DNA from: Methylopila sp. M107
GTDB taxonomy: Bacteria > Pseudomonadota > Alphaproteobacteria > Rhizobiales > Methylopilaceae
Length of the DNA: 64,000 nucleotides
NCBI RefSeq assembly: GCF_000384475.1
Contig: NZ_ARWB01000001.1
Coordinates: 474,022-538,021 of the forward strand
Direction of reading: 5' to 3'
Made by a program: the position numbers and the translations under genes. Below are positions 27,283 through 37,997 of this stretch, one piece after another. Each line of letters opens with the position of its first letter. Position 1 is the first letter of the stretch. The notes below the pieces were generated by a model, which saw only the letters and a list, made by a program, of their open reading frames with translations, did no database searches and had not been told where the DNA came from.

Positions 27283-28188
27283 ATGTCCGTGAGTGCGAAG
27301 TCCCTTCCGTCCGCCTTCGGGCCGCGCGCGCTGCGTTTCGCGGCTCTGGTCGCGGTGGCGCTGCCGATCTCGGCCTGTTCGCTGTTCGACAAGAAGGAAG
27401 AGCTCGCGCCCGACGAGCCGGCCGACAAGCTCTATAGCGAGGGCCTGCAGGGGCTGAACGAGAAGGACTACGACAAGGCGAAGAAGAAGTTCGCCGAGGT
27501 CGACCGCCAGCACCCCTACACCGACTGGGGCCGCAAGTCGGTGCTGATGACCACCTATACGAGCTACAAGAACGGCAAGTGGGACGACGCCATCCAGACC
27601 GGAAGCCGCTACGTCCAGCTGCATCCGACGAGCCCGGACGCGGCCTACGCCCAGTATCTCGTGGGCATGTCCTATTACAATCAGGTTCCGGACGTCTCCC
27701 GCGACCAGGAGCGGACGACGAAGGCCATCACGGTGTTCGACGAGCTCGTGCGCCGCTGGCCGACCAGCGAATACGCCGAGCCCGCCAAGCGCCGCGCCTC
27801 GGTCGCGCGCGACCAGCTCGCCGGCAAGGAGATGCAGGTCGGCCGCTTCTACCTGCAGCGCAAGGACTACACCGGCGCGATCAACCGCTTCCGCATCGTG
27901 GTCAGCCAGTACCAGCAGACCCGCCACGTCGAGGAGGCGCTCCATCGCCTCGTCGAGGCGTATCTGTCGCTCGGCATCACGGGCGAGGCGCAGACCGCGG
28001 CCGCGATCCTCGGCCACAACTATCCGGACAGCGAGTGGTACAAGGAAAGCTACGCGCTGCTGAACACCTCCGGCGTCGCGCCGCAGGAGAACCAGGGCAG
28101 CTGGATCAGCCGCGCCTTCGGCCGGAGCGACCGCGCCGCCGAAGCGCCGCCGGCCGCGCCGGGCCAGACCGCCCAGGCGGCCCGCTAA
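27283..28188 (+). CDS. bamD: Outer membrane assembly lipoprotein BamD
   Basis: A protein of 301 aa from ATG 27283, chosen for GAGAGG at 27271-27276 and for the lipoprotein signal: RALRFAALVAVALPISAC has a lipobox ISAC, giving lipidation at that cysteine. TPR-like repeats follow (ADKLYSEGLQGLNEKDYDKA, GRKSVLMTTYTSYKNGKWDDAI, SPDAAYAQYLVGMSYYNQ). BamD is the essential partner of BamA in inserting outer-membrane beta-barrels, and the protein sits on the periplasmic face of the outer membrane. The frame is open upstream to 27142 but that part lacks any feature. recN follows at 46 nt. Confidence 0.93.
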   Translation: MSVSAKSLPSAFGPRALRFAALVAVALPISACSLFDKKEELAPDEPADKLYSEGLQGLNEKDYDKAKKKFAEVDRQHPYTDWGRKSVLMTTYTSYKNGKWDDAIQTGSRYVQLHPTSPDAAYAQYLVGMSYYNQVPDVSRDQERTTKAITVFDELVRRWPTSEYAEPAKRRASVARDQLAGKEMQVGRFYLQRKDYTGAINRFRIVVSQYQQTRHVEEALHRLVEAYLSLGITGEAQTAAAILGHNYPDSEWYKESYALLNTSGVAPQENQGSWISRAFGRSDRAAEAPPAAPGQTAQAAR

Positions 28189-28233
28189 CGCCGCCCGGCG
28201 TCCGGGTGGCTCCGCCCGGAGCGGACTGTTCCC

Positions 28234-29904
28234 GTGCTGGCTAGGCTCTCGATCCGCGACATCGTCCTGATCGACCGTCTCGACATCGATTTCGGCGACG
28301 GCCTCTCCGTGCTGACCGGCGAGACCGGCGCGGGCAAGTCGATCGTGCTCGACGCCGTCTCGCTCGCGCTCGGCGGGCGGGGCGACGGTTCGCTGGTGCG
28401 AGACGGCGAGGCGCAGGGCCAGGTCACGGCGGTGTTCGACCTCGCGCCCGGGCATCCGGCCCGCGACATCCTGAAAGAGCAGGACATTCCCGACGACGGC
28501 GACCTGTTCCTGCGCCGCGTTCAGGCGCGCGACGGGCGCACCCGCGCCTTCGTCAACGATCAGCCGGTGAGCGTGCAGGCGTTGAAGGCGCTCGGCGCAA
28601 CGCTTGTCGAGATCCACGGCCAGCACGACGATCGGGCGCTGGTGGACCCTTCAGCGCATCGCGCGCTGCTCGACGCCTATGGCGGGCATCTTCCCGAACA
28701 GCGCGCCGTCGCGGACGCCTGGAGCCTGCGCCGGGCGACCGAGCGGGCGCTCGCCGAGCACAGAGCGCGCATCGAGGCCGCGGCGCGCGAGGCCGACTAT
28801 CTGCGCCACGCGGCCGAGGAACTCGGGACGCTCGCGCCGGAGGCGGGCGAGGAAGAGACGCTCGCCGAGCGCCGGCAGGCGATGATGAAGGCCGAAAAGG
28901 CCGCCGAAGACCTTAACGAGGCTTTTGAGGCGGTCTCCGGCGGAGCCGCGCCCGCCAGCCAGATCGCGAACGCGATCAGACGGTTGGAGCGCCGGGCCGC
29001 AGCATCGCCCGAACTCGTCGAGCCGGCCATCAAGGCGCTCGACGCGGCGCTCGTCGCGCTCGACGAGGGCGAGAGCCATCTCAAAGCTGCGTTGGAAGCG
29101 ACTGCGTTCGATCCCCGCGAACTGGAGCGGATCGAGGAGCGGCTGTTCGCGCTGCGCGCCGCGAGCCGCAAATACGCGACGCCCGCCGACGATCTCGCGG
29201 CGTTGGCTGACAAGTTCCGGGCGAGCCTCGCCGAGATCGATGCGGGCGAAGCGAGGCTCGCAGCGCTGGCCGAAGAGGCGCGCGCGGCCGACGCCGCCTA
29301 TGCGGCCGCCGCCGAGATGCTCAGCGCCGCCCGCCGCGCAGCAGCCGCCACGCTCGACGGCGCCGTGATGGCGGAACTGCCCGACCTCAAACTCGAACGG
29401 GCGCGCTTCACGACCGAAATCGCGAGCGACGTAGGCGCCGCGGGATCGGACGGGATCGACCGCGTCGAGTTCTGGGTCCAGACCAATCCAGGCACGCGTG
29501 CGGGGCCGCTTGCGAAGATTGCCTCGGGCGGCGAGCTGTCGCGCTTCATGCTGGCGCTTAAAGTGGCGCTCGCCGATCGCGGCTCGGCGCCGACGCTCGT
29601 CTTCGACGAGATCGACACCGGCGTCGGCGGGGCGGTCGCGGACGCCATCGGCGCGCGGCTGGCGCGCCTCTCCCGCCGCGTGCAGGTGCTTTCCGTCACC
29701 CATGCGCCGCAGGTCGCGGCGCGGGCCGGGCGGCATTTCCTGATCTCGAAGGCGCAGGGCGCGGGCGAGACCCGGGTGGTGACCCGAGTCGCGGGGCTCG
29801 GCGCGCCGGAGCGAAAGGAAGAAATCGCCCGGATGCTCGCCGGCGCCTCGGTGACCGAAGAGGCGAGGGCCGCTGCGGCGCGGCTGATCGAAGGGGCCGG
29901 GTGA
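28234..29904 (+). CDS. recN: DNA repair protein RecN
   Basis: A protein of 556 aa from GTG 28234. It is an SMC-like ATPase acting in double-strand-break repair. The N-terminal Walker A is GETGAGKS (29-36). Two coiled-coil arms rich in Ala, Glu and Arg occupy about residues 150-380. The C-terminal half has the signature KIASGGELSRFMLALKVAL and the Walker B TLVFDEIDTGVGG, then VLSVTHAPQVAARA. The bamD-recN-ligA order is common in alphaproteobacteria. Here a small coiled-coil gene is inserted before ligA. Confidence 0.95.
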   Translation: MLARLSIRDIVLIDRLDIDFGDGLSVLTGETGAGKSIVLDAVSLALGGRGDGSLVRDGEAQGQVTAVFDLAPGHPARDILKEQDIPDDGDLFLRRVQARDGRTRAFVNDQPVSVQALKALGATLVEIHGQHDDRALVDPSAHRALLDAYGGHLPEQRAVADAWSLRRATERALAEHRARIEAAAREADYLRHAAEELGTLAPEAGEEETLAERRQAMMKAEKAAEDLNEAFEAVSGGAAPASQIANAIRRLERRAAASPELVEPAIKALDAALVALDEGESHLKAALEATAFDPRELERIEERLFALRAASRKYATPADDLAALADKFRASLAEIDAGEARLAALAEEARAADAAYAAAAEMLSAARRAAAATLDGAVMAELPDLKLERARFTTEIASDVGAAGSDGIDRVEFWVQTNPGTRAGPLAKIASGGELSRFMLALKVALADRGSAPTLVFDEIDTGVGGAVADAIGARLARLSRRVQVLSVTHAPQVAARAGRHFLISKAQGAGETRVVTRVAGLGAPERKEEIARMLAGASVTEEARAAAARLIEGAG

Positions 29905-29974
29905 GCGCGGGGCTCTGCTCATCGGCTCTTCACCATGCTATGTTTCAGTTTCACGCCATGACGCGATCCGCCGG

Positions 29975-30382
29975 ATGACCACTCAGGTCTTGTTCGACAC
30001 CGCCCGTTTCCGCGACCGTCTGACATCGTCCGGCATGCCGGACCTCCAGGCGCGCGCGGTGACAGAAGGCTTCGAGGACGCGCTGCGGGACGCGACCGCG
30101 ACCAAGTCGGATCTCGATCGACAGAGCCAGCGTCTCGACGGGCAGATCGATCGGCTCGACGGGAAGTTCGACAAGCTCGACGCCAAGATCGACTCCGTCG
30201 AAGAACGGCTCGACGCCAAGATCGACGCTGTCGAGGAGCGGCTGTCCGCGCGAATCGCGCTGCTCGACGAATCCGTGGGCCGGCGCATTGCGGAGGCGAT
30301 CGCGACCCAGTCGCGCTGGATCATCGCGTCGCTGTTCGGCGGGCTCGGACTCTTGTTCGCGGCGCTGAAACTGTTTCCCTGA
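29975..30382 (+). CDS. Coiled-coil protein with C-terminal membrane anchor
   Basis: A protein of 135 aa. The first ~45 residues (TTQVLFDTARFRDRLTSSGM) resemble the start of DUF1640/CCDC90-like proteins. Residues ~48-105 are a heptad-type coiled coil with recurring LDxxIDxLD and VEERLDAKID units. The last 20 residues, WIIASLFGGLGLLFAALKLF, form one membrane helix. The predicted form is a membrane-tethered rod. It lies between recN and ligA, 6 nt ahead of ligA. Function unknown. The repeat units suggest recent internal expansion. Confidence 0.7.
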   Translation: MTTQVLFDTARFRDRLTSSGMPDLQARAVTEGFEDALRDATATKSDLDRQSQRLDGQIDRLDGKFDKLDAKIDSVEERLDAKIDAVEERLSARIALLDESVGRRIAEAIATQSRWIIASLFGGLGLLFAALKLFP

Positions 30383-32521
<2,139 letters not shown>

Positions 32522-32573
32522 CGCCGCGTCCGCCTCGCGCGCTGTAGCGAATCAGCGCCAGCGCGCTTCCTGG

Positions 32574-32831
32574 CTAATGCGGCAGGCTCGGCAGTGTGTA
32601 GCCGCCCGTCCGGATTCGCTCGGGGAGCTTTTCGGCGAACCGCGCGGTGGCTTCCTCGCCGAAGGCGAGCACCAGCTCCTTCAGCGCCGCAAACAAGGCG
32701 GCGTGCGCCACGCAGTCGGGCGCGATGCCGTCGAGCAACGCTTCTTCCCAGGCCTCGTCGAGATAGACGAGGGCCGCGCGGCGACCGTCCGCAATTTGCG
32801 GGTCGGCGTTTACGTTCTCTTCGTCACTCAT
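32574..32831 (-). CDS. Small conserved protein of unknown function
   Basis: A protein of 85 aa from ATG 32831. A second possible start 15 nt upstream adds only 5 residues. Mostly helical by eye: RRAALVYLDEAWEEALLDGIAPDCVAHAALFAALKELV, then EEATARFAEKLPERIRTG. No signal or membrane segment. It is convergent with ligA. I recall similar small proteins beside ligA in related genomes, without a known function. Confidence 0.6.
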   Translation of the reverse strand: MSDEENVNADPQIADGRRAALVYLDEAWEEALLDGIAPDCVAHAALFAALKELVLAFGEEATARFAEKLPERIRTGGYTLPSLPH

Positions 32832-32939
32832 GCATGCGCCTGACAAAACCGATCAGGGACACTAGCGGGTTTCGAACGGCAGAGAAGACGATTCTCGAAC
32901 AGAAGGTTAACGCGTCTCCGAAAACTCAAACGAAAGCGT

Positions 32940-33395
32940 TTACGGTCCGAACCGCGCCCGCATGTCGCCGGCGAGCTTCGCCGTCTCGGCGAGAAACATG
33001 CGGCTCGCGGTCTCGGCCGCGGGCGTGCAGCTGCGATAGCTCCGCGCCCATGTCCGGAAGCTCGAGTTGAACGCGCCTGCGAGCCGATCGCGGCGCTCCT
33101 GCGTCGGGGCGTCGGCCTCGATCAGCGCCGCGAGCCTGTCGCGCCAGAGATCGGCGTCGGGCGCCTTGCACACGGTTCTGAGGTGATGGAGCGCGCCGAG
33201 CAACTCGGCGAGCCGCATCATCTGCGGTTCGTAAGGCGGCGGCGCGTTGGGGTCCGGCGCCGTGGCCGGCGGAGGGGGCGGGGGCGCTGCCTGCGGGGTC
33301 GGCGCCGGGCGGGCGGGCTTGCGATCGCTCGGCTGGGCTGCGGCCGGCGCGGCGGCGAGCGAGGCGCAGAGCGCTGCAGCCACGAGACGGCGCAT
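32940..33395 (-). CDS. TIGR02301-like exported protein
   Basis: A protein of 151 aa from ATG 33395. The signal peptide is MRRLVAAALCASLAAAPAAA. A proline-rich linker follows (APTPQAAPPPPPPATAPDPN), then a helical domain with PYEPQMMRLAELLGALHHLRTVC, LWRDRLAALI and the FNSSFRTWARSYRSC block typical of TIGR02301 proteins. Two cysteines may pair in the periplasm. The start shares one base with the stop of the NUDIX gene (TGATG), so it is translated after it. Function unknown. Confidence 0.75.
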   Translation of the reverse strand: MRRLVAAALCASLAAAPAAAQPSDRKPARPAPTPQAAPPPPPPATAPDPNAPPPYEPQMMRLAELLGALHHLRTVCKAPDADLWRDRLAALIEADAPTQERRDRLAGAFNSSFRTWARSYRSCTPAAETASRMFLAETAKLAGDMRARFGP

Positions 33396-33820
33396 CACGC
33401 CAGAAGCTCCGCGGCCCTCGCGACCACCGCGGCGAGGCCCGGCGTCGTCTCGTAGGAAGTAAGGTTCTCGGGCCGGACCCAGGCCACGGCTTCGGCCTCT
33501 TCGCTTGGGCCCGGTTCTCCGGAAACGAGCCGGCCCGCGAAAGCGAGGATCACGGCGTGGCGGACCGGCGCGCCGTCCGGGGCCGTCAGGATCACCTCGA
33601 CGACGTCCGCCATGCCGACCGATTCGGCCCGCGCCCCAGTCTCTTCCTCGAACTCGCGAAGAGCGGCGTCCGCCGCCCTCTCCCCGAACGCGACTCCGCC
33701 GCCGGGAAGCGACCACAGCCCCTTGTTCGGCGCCCGGCCGCGCTTGGCGATCAGCACGGCGCCGTCGCGGAAGCAGGCGAGGCTCGCGGCAAGGCTCGGG
33801 CGTGGCGTGGCGTCGGGCAT
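33395..33820 (-). CDS. NUDIX hydrolase
   Basis: A protein of 141 aa from ATG 33820. The Nudix box is complete: GGVAFGERAADAALREFEEETGAR matches Gx5Ex7REUxEExGU, with the catalytic metal-binding glutamates in REFEEETG. Substrate is not deducible. Family members remove oxidised nucleotides, ADP-ribose or dinucleoside polyphosphates. The opening SLAASLACFRDGAVLIAKRGRAPNKGLWSLPGG is close to MutT-like sanitising or ADP-ribose enzymes. It is coupled to the TIGR02301-like gene. Confidence 0.88.
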   Translation of the reverse strand: MPDATPRPSLAASLACFRDGAVLIAKRGRAPNKGLWSLPGGGVAFGERAADAALREFEEETGARAESVGMADVVEVILTAPDGAPVRHAVILAFAGRLVSGEPGPSEEAEAVAWVRPENLTSYETTPGLAAVVARAAELLA

Positions 33821-33928
33821 GAGCAAGCTGCTGTTCGGCGTTTGGACGCGGGTTCGGCCATCGGCCGCCCGTGGCTCATAGCACGCCGGAGCAATCCGGG
33901 TTTTTCGCGGCGTCCCGCCGGGAAGGGA

Positions 33929-34273
33929 TCAGCCGTGCGGGTAGGGCGGGAAGGCGCCGCGCTTCGCAGGCGTCGTGCCCTCGGTGGTGATGGTCGGGGC
34001 GCAGGTCTCGGGCACGCGCACGTCGTGCTCGCGATCGACCCAGCGGCAATAGGCGTAGCCCGCGACCCCCTTGCGGCAGACCTGCTCCTTGTAGCGCGCG
34101 GTCTCGATGACGGGCGAGCGGCAATCCGACTTGACGACGTCGACCCCGCGCGACCCATGAGCGCCGTTCGCGCCGCGGGAGGATTTGCGTCCGCTGAAAT
34201 CGGCTGCGTTCGCGACCGGAGCGGCGAGCGCCAGGACGAGCGGCAGGACCAGAAGACCGGCGATGCGGGACAT
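33929..34273 (-). CDS. Small exported protein of unknown function
   Basis: A protein of 114 aa with a clear signal peptide (MSRIAGLLVLPLVLALAAP...ANA). The mature part is basic and glycine/serine-rich at first (DFSGRKSSRGANGAHG), then has four cysteines (SDCRS, EQVCRKG, AYCRW, ETCAP) that could form two disulfides in the periplasm. I do not recognise a family. It stands alone, 64 nt after the 2-hydroxyacid dehydrogenase gene on the same strand. Confidence 0.65.
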   Translation of the reverse strand: MSRIAGLLVLPLVLALAAPVANAADFSGRKSSRGANGAHGSRGVDVVKSDCRSPVIETARYKEQVCRKGVAGYAYCRWVDREHDVRVPETCAPTITTEGTTPAKRGAFPPYPHG

Positions 34274-34337
34274 GGGGCGCGGCTCCAGGATACGCGGAGA
34301 CAGGGAACACTCAGGCTCCGATTGTCCCGTAACCGCG

Positions 34338-35756
34338 TTAAGAGCGCGTTTCCTTGAAAAGCACGCCGGGGTTGAACAGCCCCTTCGGATCGAGCGCGCG
34401 TTTCACCTGCGCGAACAGATCGAGCTCGACCGGCGACTTCACCCCCGCCAGCAGGCCTCGCTTCAGCTTGCCGACGCCATGCTCGGCTGCGATCGAGCCG
34501 CCATAGGCGCCGACGATGTCGTGGACGACGACGTTCATCGCCTCCCAGCCCTTCAGGTATTCGGCCTTGTCGGCGCCGGTCGGCTGGGTGACGTTGAAAT
34601 GGATGTTGCCGTCGCCGAGATGGCCGAAGGCGACGACCCGCGCCCCGTTGAGATGTTTCTCCACCGCCGCCGTCGCCTCGACGATGAAGTCCGCCACGCG
34701 CGACAGCGGGATCGAGACATCGTGCTTGATCGAGCCCCCGGCTCCCCCTTGCGCTTCCGATAAGCCGAGCCTCAACCGCCAGAACGCAGCGGTCTGGTCG
34801 CCGGAGGCCGCGATCGCGGCGTCCGTGACGATCTCGTCCTCGAAGGCTTTTTCCAGAATGCCCTCGAGCGTCGTATCGAGCCCGACGCTGAGCGGAGAGG
34901 ACAGCTCCAGCAGCACATACCAGGGATGCTGATCGCCGAGCGGATCGCGCGTGTCCGCCATATGGTCGAGCACGAACTGGAGCCCGATCCGGGGCATCAC
35001 CTCGCAGCCCGTCAGCGACTGCCCGGCGCGCTCGCGCGCGAGCTGGAACAGTTTGAGCGCCGCATGAACCGAGGGCAGTCCGACGAAGGCTGTCGCGACT
35101 TCGCGCGGCGCCGGAAACAGTTTCAGCACAGCCGCCGTGACGATCCCGAGCGTCCCCTCGGAGCCGATGAAAAGGTGCTTCAGGTCGTAGCCGGTGTTGT
35201 CTTTTCTCAAGCGCCTCAGGCCGCTCCAGATCCGCCCGTCCGGCAGCACGGCCTCGATCCCGAGCACGAGGTCGCGGGTGTTGCCATAGGCCAGCACGCC
35301 CGTGCCGCCGGCGTTGGAAGCGATGTTGCCGCCGATCGTGCAGGTGCCCTCCGAGCCGAGACTGAGCGGGAACAGCCGCCCAGCCTCGGAGGCCGCCTCC
35401 TGCACCCGCTGCAGCGTGACGCCGGCTTCGGCGACGATCAGATTCTCCGCCGGATCGACGTCACGGATGCGGTCAAGCCTCTTGGTCGAGAGCAGGATGG
35501 CGCCGCCCGAAAGGTCCGGCGTCTGGCCGCCGACGAGGCCGGTGTTGCCGCCCTGCGGGATGATCGTGGTGCCGGTCTCGGCCGCGAGCGCGACGATTTT
35601 CGACACCTCTTCGGTCGAGCGCGGCGTCATCACCAGCGCCGCCTTGCCCCGATAGAGCCCGCGCGGCTCGACCAGCAGCGGCGCGGCCGCGTCGGCTTCG
35701 AGCACGTCGCGTGGTGAGACCAGCGCGGAAAAGCGCGCGACGAGCTCCGGCGCCAT
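34338..35756 (-). CDS. FAD-linked 2-hydroxyacid dehydrogenase (GlcD/D2HGDH-like)
   Basis: A protein of 472 aa from ATG 35756; upstream ATGs at 35807 and 35798 are also possible. The PCMH FAD-binding domain has RGLYRGKAALVMTPRSTEEV, IIPQGGNTGLVGGQTPDL, SEGTCTIGGNIASNAGGTGVL and FIGSEGTLGIVTAAVLKLF. The C-terminal FAD-oxidase domain has the metal-site pattern FGHLGDGNIHFNV and AAEHGVGKLKR. This matches D-2-hydroxyglutarate or D-lactate dehydrogenase rather than the GlcD subunit, since no GlcE/GlcF partners are near. It is divergent from the SDR gene. Confidence 0.85.
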   Translation of the reverse strand: MAPELVARFSALVSPRDVLEADAAAPLLVEPRGLYRGKAALVMTPRSTEEVSKIVALAAETGTTIIPQGGNTGLVGGQTPDLSGGAILLSTKRLDRIRDVDPAENLIVAEAGVTLQRVQEAASEAGRLFPLSLGSEGTCTIGGNIASNAGGTGVLAYGNTRDLVLGIEAVLPDGRIWSGLRRLRKDNTGYDLKHLFIGSEGTLGIVTAAVLKLFPAPREVATAFVGLPSVHAALKLFQLARERAGQSLTGCEVMPRIGLQFVLDHMADTRDPLGDQHPWYVLLELSSPLSVGLDTTLEGILEKAFEDEIVTDAAIAASGDQTAAFWRLRLGLSEAQGGAGGSIKHDVSIPLSRVADFIVEATAAVEKHLNGARVVAFGHLGDGNIHFNVTQPTGADKAEYLKGWEAMNVVVHDIVGAYGGSIAAEHGVGKLKRGLLAGVKSPVELDLFAQVKRALDPKGLFNPGVLFKETRS

Positions 35757-35875
35757 GGGTGTTTCGAGGACGGGGGCGGAGTCGGGCGGCGGGCACATGG
35801 CGGGCATTTTAGGCGCGCCCGCGCTATCTGTCGCCAAAGCTTTCGCGCGAGCGACATGATCATAGGAGCAGCCAC

Positions 35876-36577
35876 ATGGCCGAAAAGGTCGCCATCATCA
35901 CCGCCGGCGGCAGCGGCATGGGGGCGGCTTCCGTCCGAAAGCTCGCGGAAGACGGATTTCAGGTCGCCGTGCTGTCCTCCTCCGGCAAGGGCGAGGCCTT
36001 GGCGAAGGAATTCGGCGGCGTCGGCGTTACCGGCTCGAACCAGTCGGCCGACGACCTGAAGCGCCTGGTCGACGCTGCGTTCGCGCGCTGGGGCCGGGTG
36101 GACGCGCTGGTCAACAGCGCCGGCCATGGCCCGCGCGGCCCGCTGCTCGACCTGACCGACGAGGATTGGGCTTGCGGCATGGAGACATACTTCCTCAACG
36201 TCGTCCGCCCGACGCGCTTCGTCGCGCCGATCATGACCGCGCAAGGGGCGGGGTCGATCGTCAACATCTCGACCTTCGCGGCCTTCGAACCCGACCCGGC
36301 CTTCCCGACCTCGGCCGTGTTCCGGGCGGGGCTCGCGTCTTTCACGAAACTGTTCGCCGACGCCAATGCGCCCAAGGGCGTGCGCATGAACAACGTGCTG
36401 CCGGGCTTCATCGATTCGTTCCCGGAGAAGGCGGAGATCACGGCGCGGATCCCGATGGGCCGCTACGGTCGCGTCGAGGAGGTGGCGGAGCTGGTCGCGT
36501 TCCTGGCGTCGGATCGGTCGGCTTACGTGACGGGACAGAACATCCGTGTCGACGGCGGGATCACGCGCTCGGTGTGA
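35876..36577 (+). CDS. SDR-family oxidoreductase with atypical active site
   Basis: A protein of 233 aa with a Rossmann fold. VAIITAGGSGMGAASV is the cofactor loop, with Ala where the family has the first Gly. ALVNSAGHG is the NNAG-like motif, and YVTGQNIRVDGGITRSV closes the fold. The catalytic Ser region is present (IVNISTF, S132), but the YxxxK pair is S146-A-V-F-R150, so both key residues differ. I recall other SDRs with a TSAVFRAGL block, so this looks like a subfamily and not local damage. Dehydrogenase activity should not be assumed. AGGAGC lies upstream of the ATG. Confidence 0.8.
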   Translation: MAEKVAIITAGGSGMGAASVRKLAEDGFQVAVLSSSGKGEALAKEFGGVGVTGSNQSADDLKRLVDAAFARWGRVDALVNSAGHGPRGPLLDLTDEDWACGMETYFLNVVRPTRFVAPIMTAQGAGSIVNISTFAAFEPDPAFPTSAVFRAGLASFTKLFADANAPKGVRMNNVLPGFIDSFPEKAEITARIPMGRYGRVEEVAELVAFLASDRSAYVTGQNIRVDGGITRSV

Positions 36578-36616
36578 CCTAGGAGCCCACTTAGCTCGAC
36601 CTCTCCCAGTCGACGC

Positions 36617-36713
36617 CGTCATGCCCGCGCGGCAGCGCGGATAGCCACGATTTTCTGGGGTCGTCGAGCGCTACGCCGAAGTCGTGGATACCCGGCTTCG
36701 CCGGGCATGACGG
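36617..36713. repeat. Family C repeat
   Basis: Ends are CGTCATGCCCG and CGGGCATGACGG in inverse. Inside are CCACGATTTTCT and AAGTCGTGG, also inverse. The middle word CGCTACGCCGAAGTCGTGGATA recurs with few changes at 51849. Confidence 0.7.
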
Positions 36714-36744
36714 CGGAGAGGACCTAGCCGGGCTCGAAGTCGCC

Positions 36745-37713
36745 TCAGCCCCGAGGGGCCGCGGCCCGCGCCAGCCTGTCCCTGATCGCCTCGCCCAGCC
36801 CGTGATCCGGGATCGGAGCCACCGCGATCGCCGTCGCGCCGGTCGCGTCGAGGGCGCGCAGGCATGAGAACAGGCGGGCGGCGGCTTCGATCGTGTCGCC
36901 GGAGGCGCTCAAGGTCTCGTAAGCGACCGCTTTGGCGCGGAGGCCAAGGCGGTCGGGGCCGAAGCCGAGATAGGCCTCGCCCTCGAAGATGTCCTCGGCG
37001 TCGAGCCGGACCTTCGCGGTCGGCGCGTAATGCGAGGCGAGGCGGCCGGGGGCGAGCGGGGCGGCCTCGTCCTTCAGCGGCTCTTCAAGCGGGCGGCCGA
37101 GAACCGCCTCGATCGCGGCGCGCGACAGGCCGCCGGGGCGGAGCAGCCGGGGCGCATCGTCAAGCAGCGCGACGATCGTGCTTTCGAGGCCGACGGCTGT
37201 CGGTCCGCCGTCCACCACCGCGTCGATCCGACCGTCGAGATCGGCGAGCACATGGGCCGCCGTCGTCGGGCTGACGCGCCCCGAGCGGTTGGCGGAGGGC
37301 GCCGCGATCGGCCTGTCGGCGGCCTCGATCAGCGCGCGGGCGACTGGGTGGTCGGGAACGCGCAGCGCGACGCTTCCAAGCCCGGCGCGGGCGAGGTCGG
37401 ACACCGCGCATGTCTCAGTGGCGGGTACGACCAGCGTCAGCGGGCCCGGCCAGAAGGCCTCGCCGAGCGCTCGCGCCGTCGCGCTGATCCGTCCGAGCGC
37501 CTCCGCCGCCGCAAGCGACGTCACATGCGAGATCAGCGGGTTGAACGACGGCCGGCCCTTGGCGGCGTAGAGCCGCGCGATCGCCTCGCCGTCGGTGGCG
37601 TCGGCGCCGAGGCCGTAGACGGTCTCGGTCGGAAAGGCGACGAGCTTTCCGGACGCGAGCAGCGCGCCGGCTTCCGCCGCATCGTCCGCCGTAAGGCGAC
37701 GGGTCGTCGCCAT
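36745..37713 (-). CDS. tsaC: Threonylcarbamoyl-AMP synthase (Sua5 type)
   Basis: A protein of 322 aa from ATG 37713. It makes threonylcarbamoyl-AMP from Thr, bicarbonate and ATP for the t6A37 modification of ANN-decoding tRNAs. The YrdC domain is clear: LVAFPTETVYGLGADATDGEAI, YAAKGRPSFNPLISHV, FWPGPLTLV, SVALRVPDHPVARALIEA, IAAPSANRSGRVSPTTAAHV and GLESTIVALLDD. The C-terminal ~110 residues (PGRLASHYAPTAKVRL) are the extra Sua5 domain, so this is the long form. Partners TsaB, TsaD and TsaE are not in the window. Confidence 0.92.
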   Translation of the reverse strand: MATTRRLTADDAAEAGALLASGKLVAFPTETVYGLGADATDGEAIARLYAAKGRPSFNPLISHVTSLAAAEALGRISATARALGEAFWPGPLTLVVPATETCAVSDLARAGLGSVALRVPDHPVARALIEAADRPIAAPSANRSGRVSPTTAAHVLADLDGRIDAVVDGGPTAVGLESTIVALLDDAPRLLRPGGLSRAAIEAVLGRPLEEPLKDEAAPLAPGRLASHYAPTAKVRLDAEDIFEGEAYLGFGPDRLGLRAKAVAYETLSASGDTIEAAARLFSCLRALDATGATAIAVAPIPDHGLGEAIRDRLARAAAPRG

Positions 37714-37819
37714 GTCTCGATCGTCCGCCACCGCTTGCGTCCATTCGTCCTTCTGTGTGGTGGCCTCAGGGGCCCCGGCGGCATAGATCGTTCGGGCCGC
37801 CGGCCGTCAAGCCGGACGG

Positions 37820-37960
37820 CGTCATTCCGGGGCGACGCATGGCGTCGAGCCCGGAATCCAGACACGCTGAGGCTTTCTGAAGTGACACGACCGAGCCGAT
37901 CGCCGGAAACGGGTGTGGTCCTGGATCCCGGGCTCCGCCTGCGGCGGACCCGGGATGACG
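37820..37960. repeat. Family B repeat
   Basis: CGTCATTCCGGG...CCCGGAATCCAGA at the left and TCCTGGATCCCGGG...CCCGGGATGACG at the right. It occupies most of the 284-bp gap 37714-37997 between divergent genes. No gene is visible there. Confidence 0.65.
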
Positions 37961-37997
37961 GGCATGCGCTTCGATCAATGACTGTCCGGAGTTTTCG

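Noticed and set aside
33557-34357. Plus-strand frame over the NUDIX and small exported genes
   Set aside because: It is antisense to two genes with clear motifs (Nudix box, signal peptide) and has no recognisable domain.
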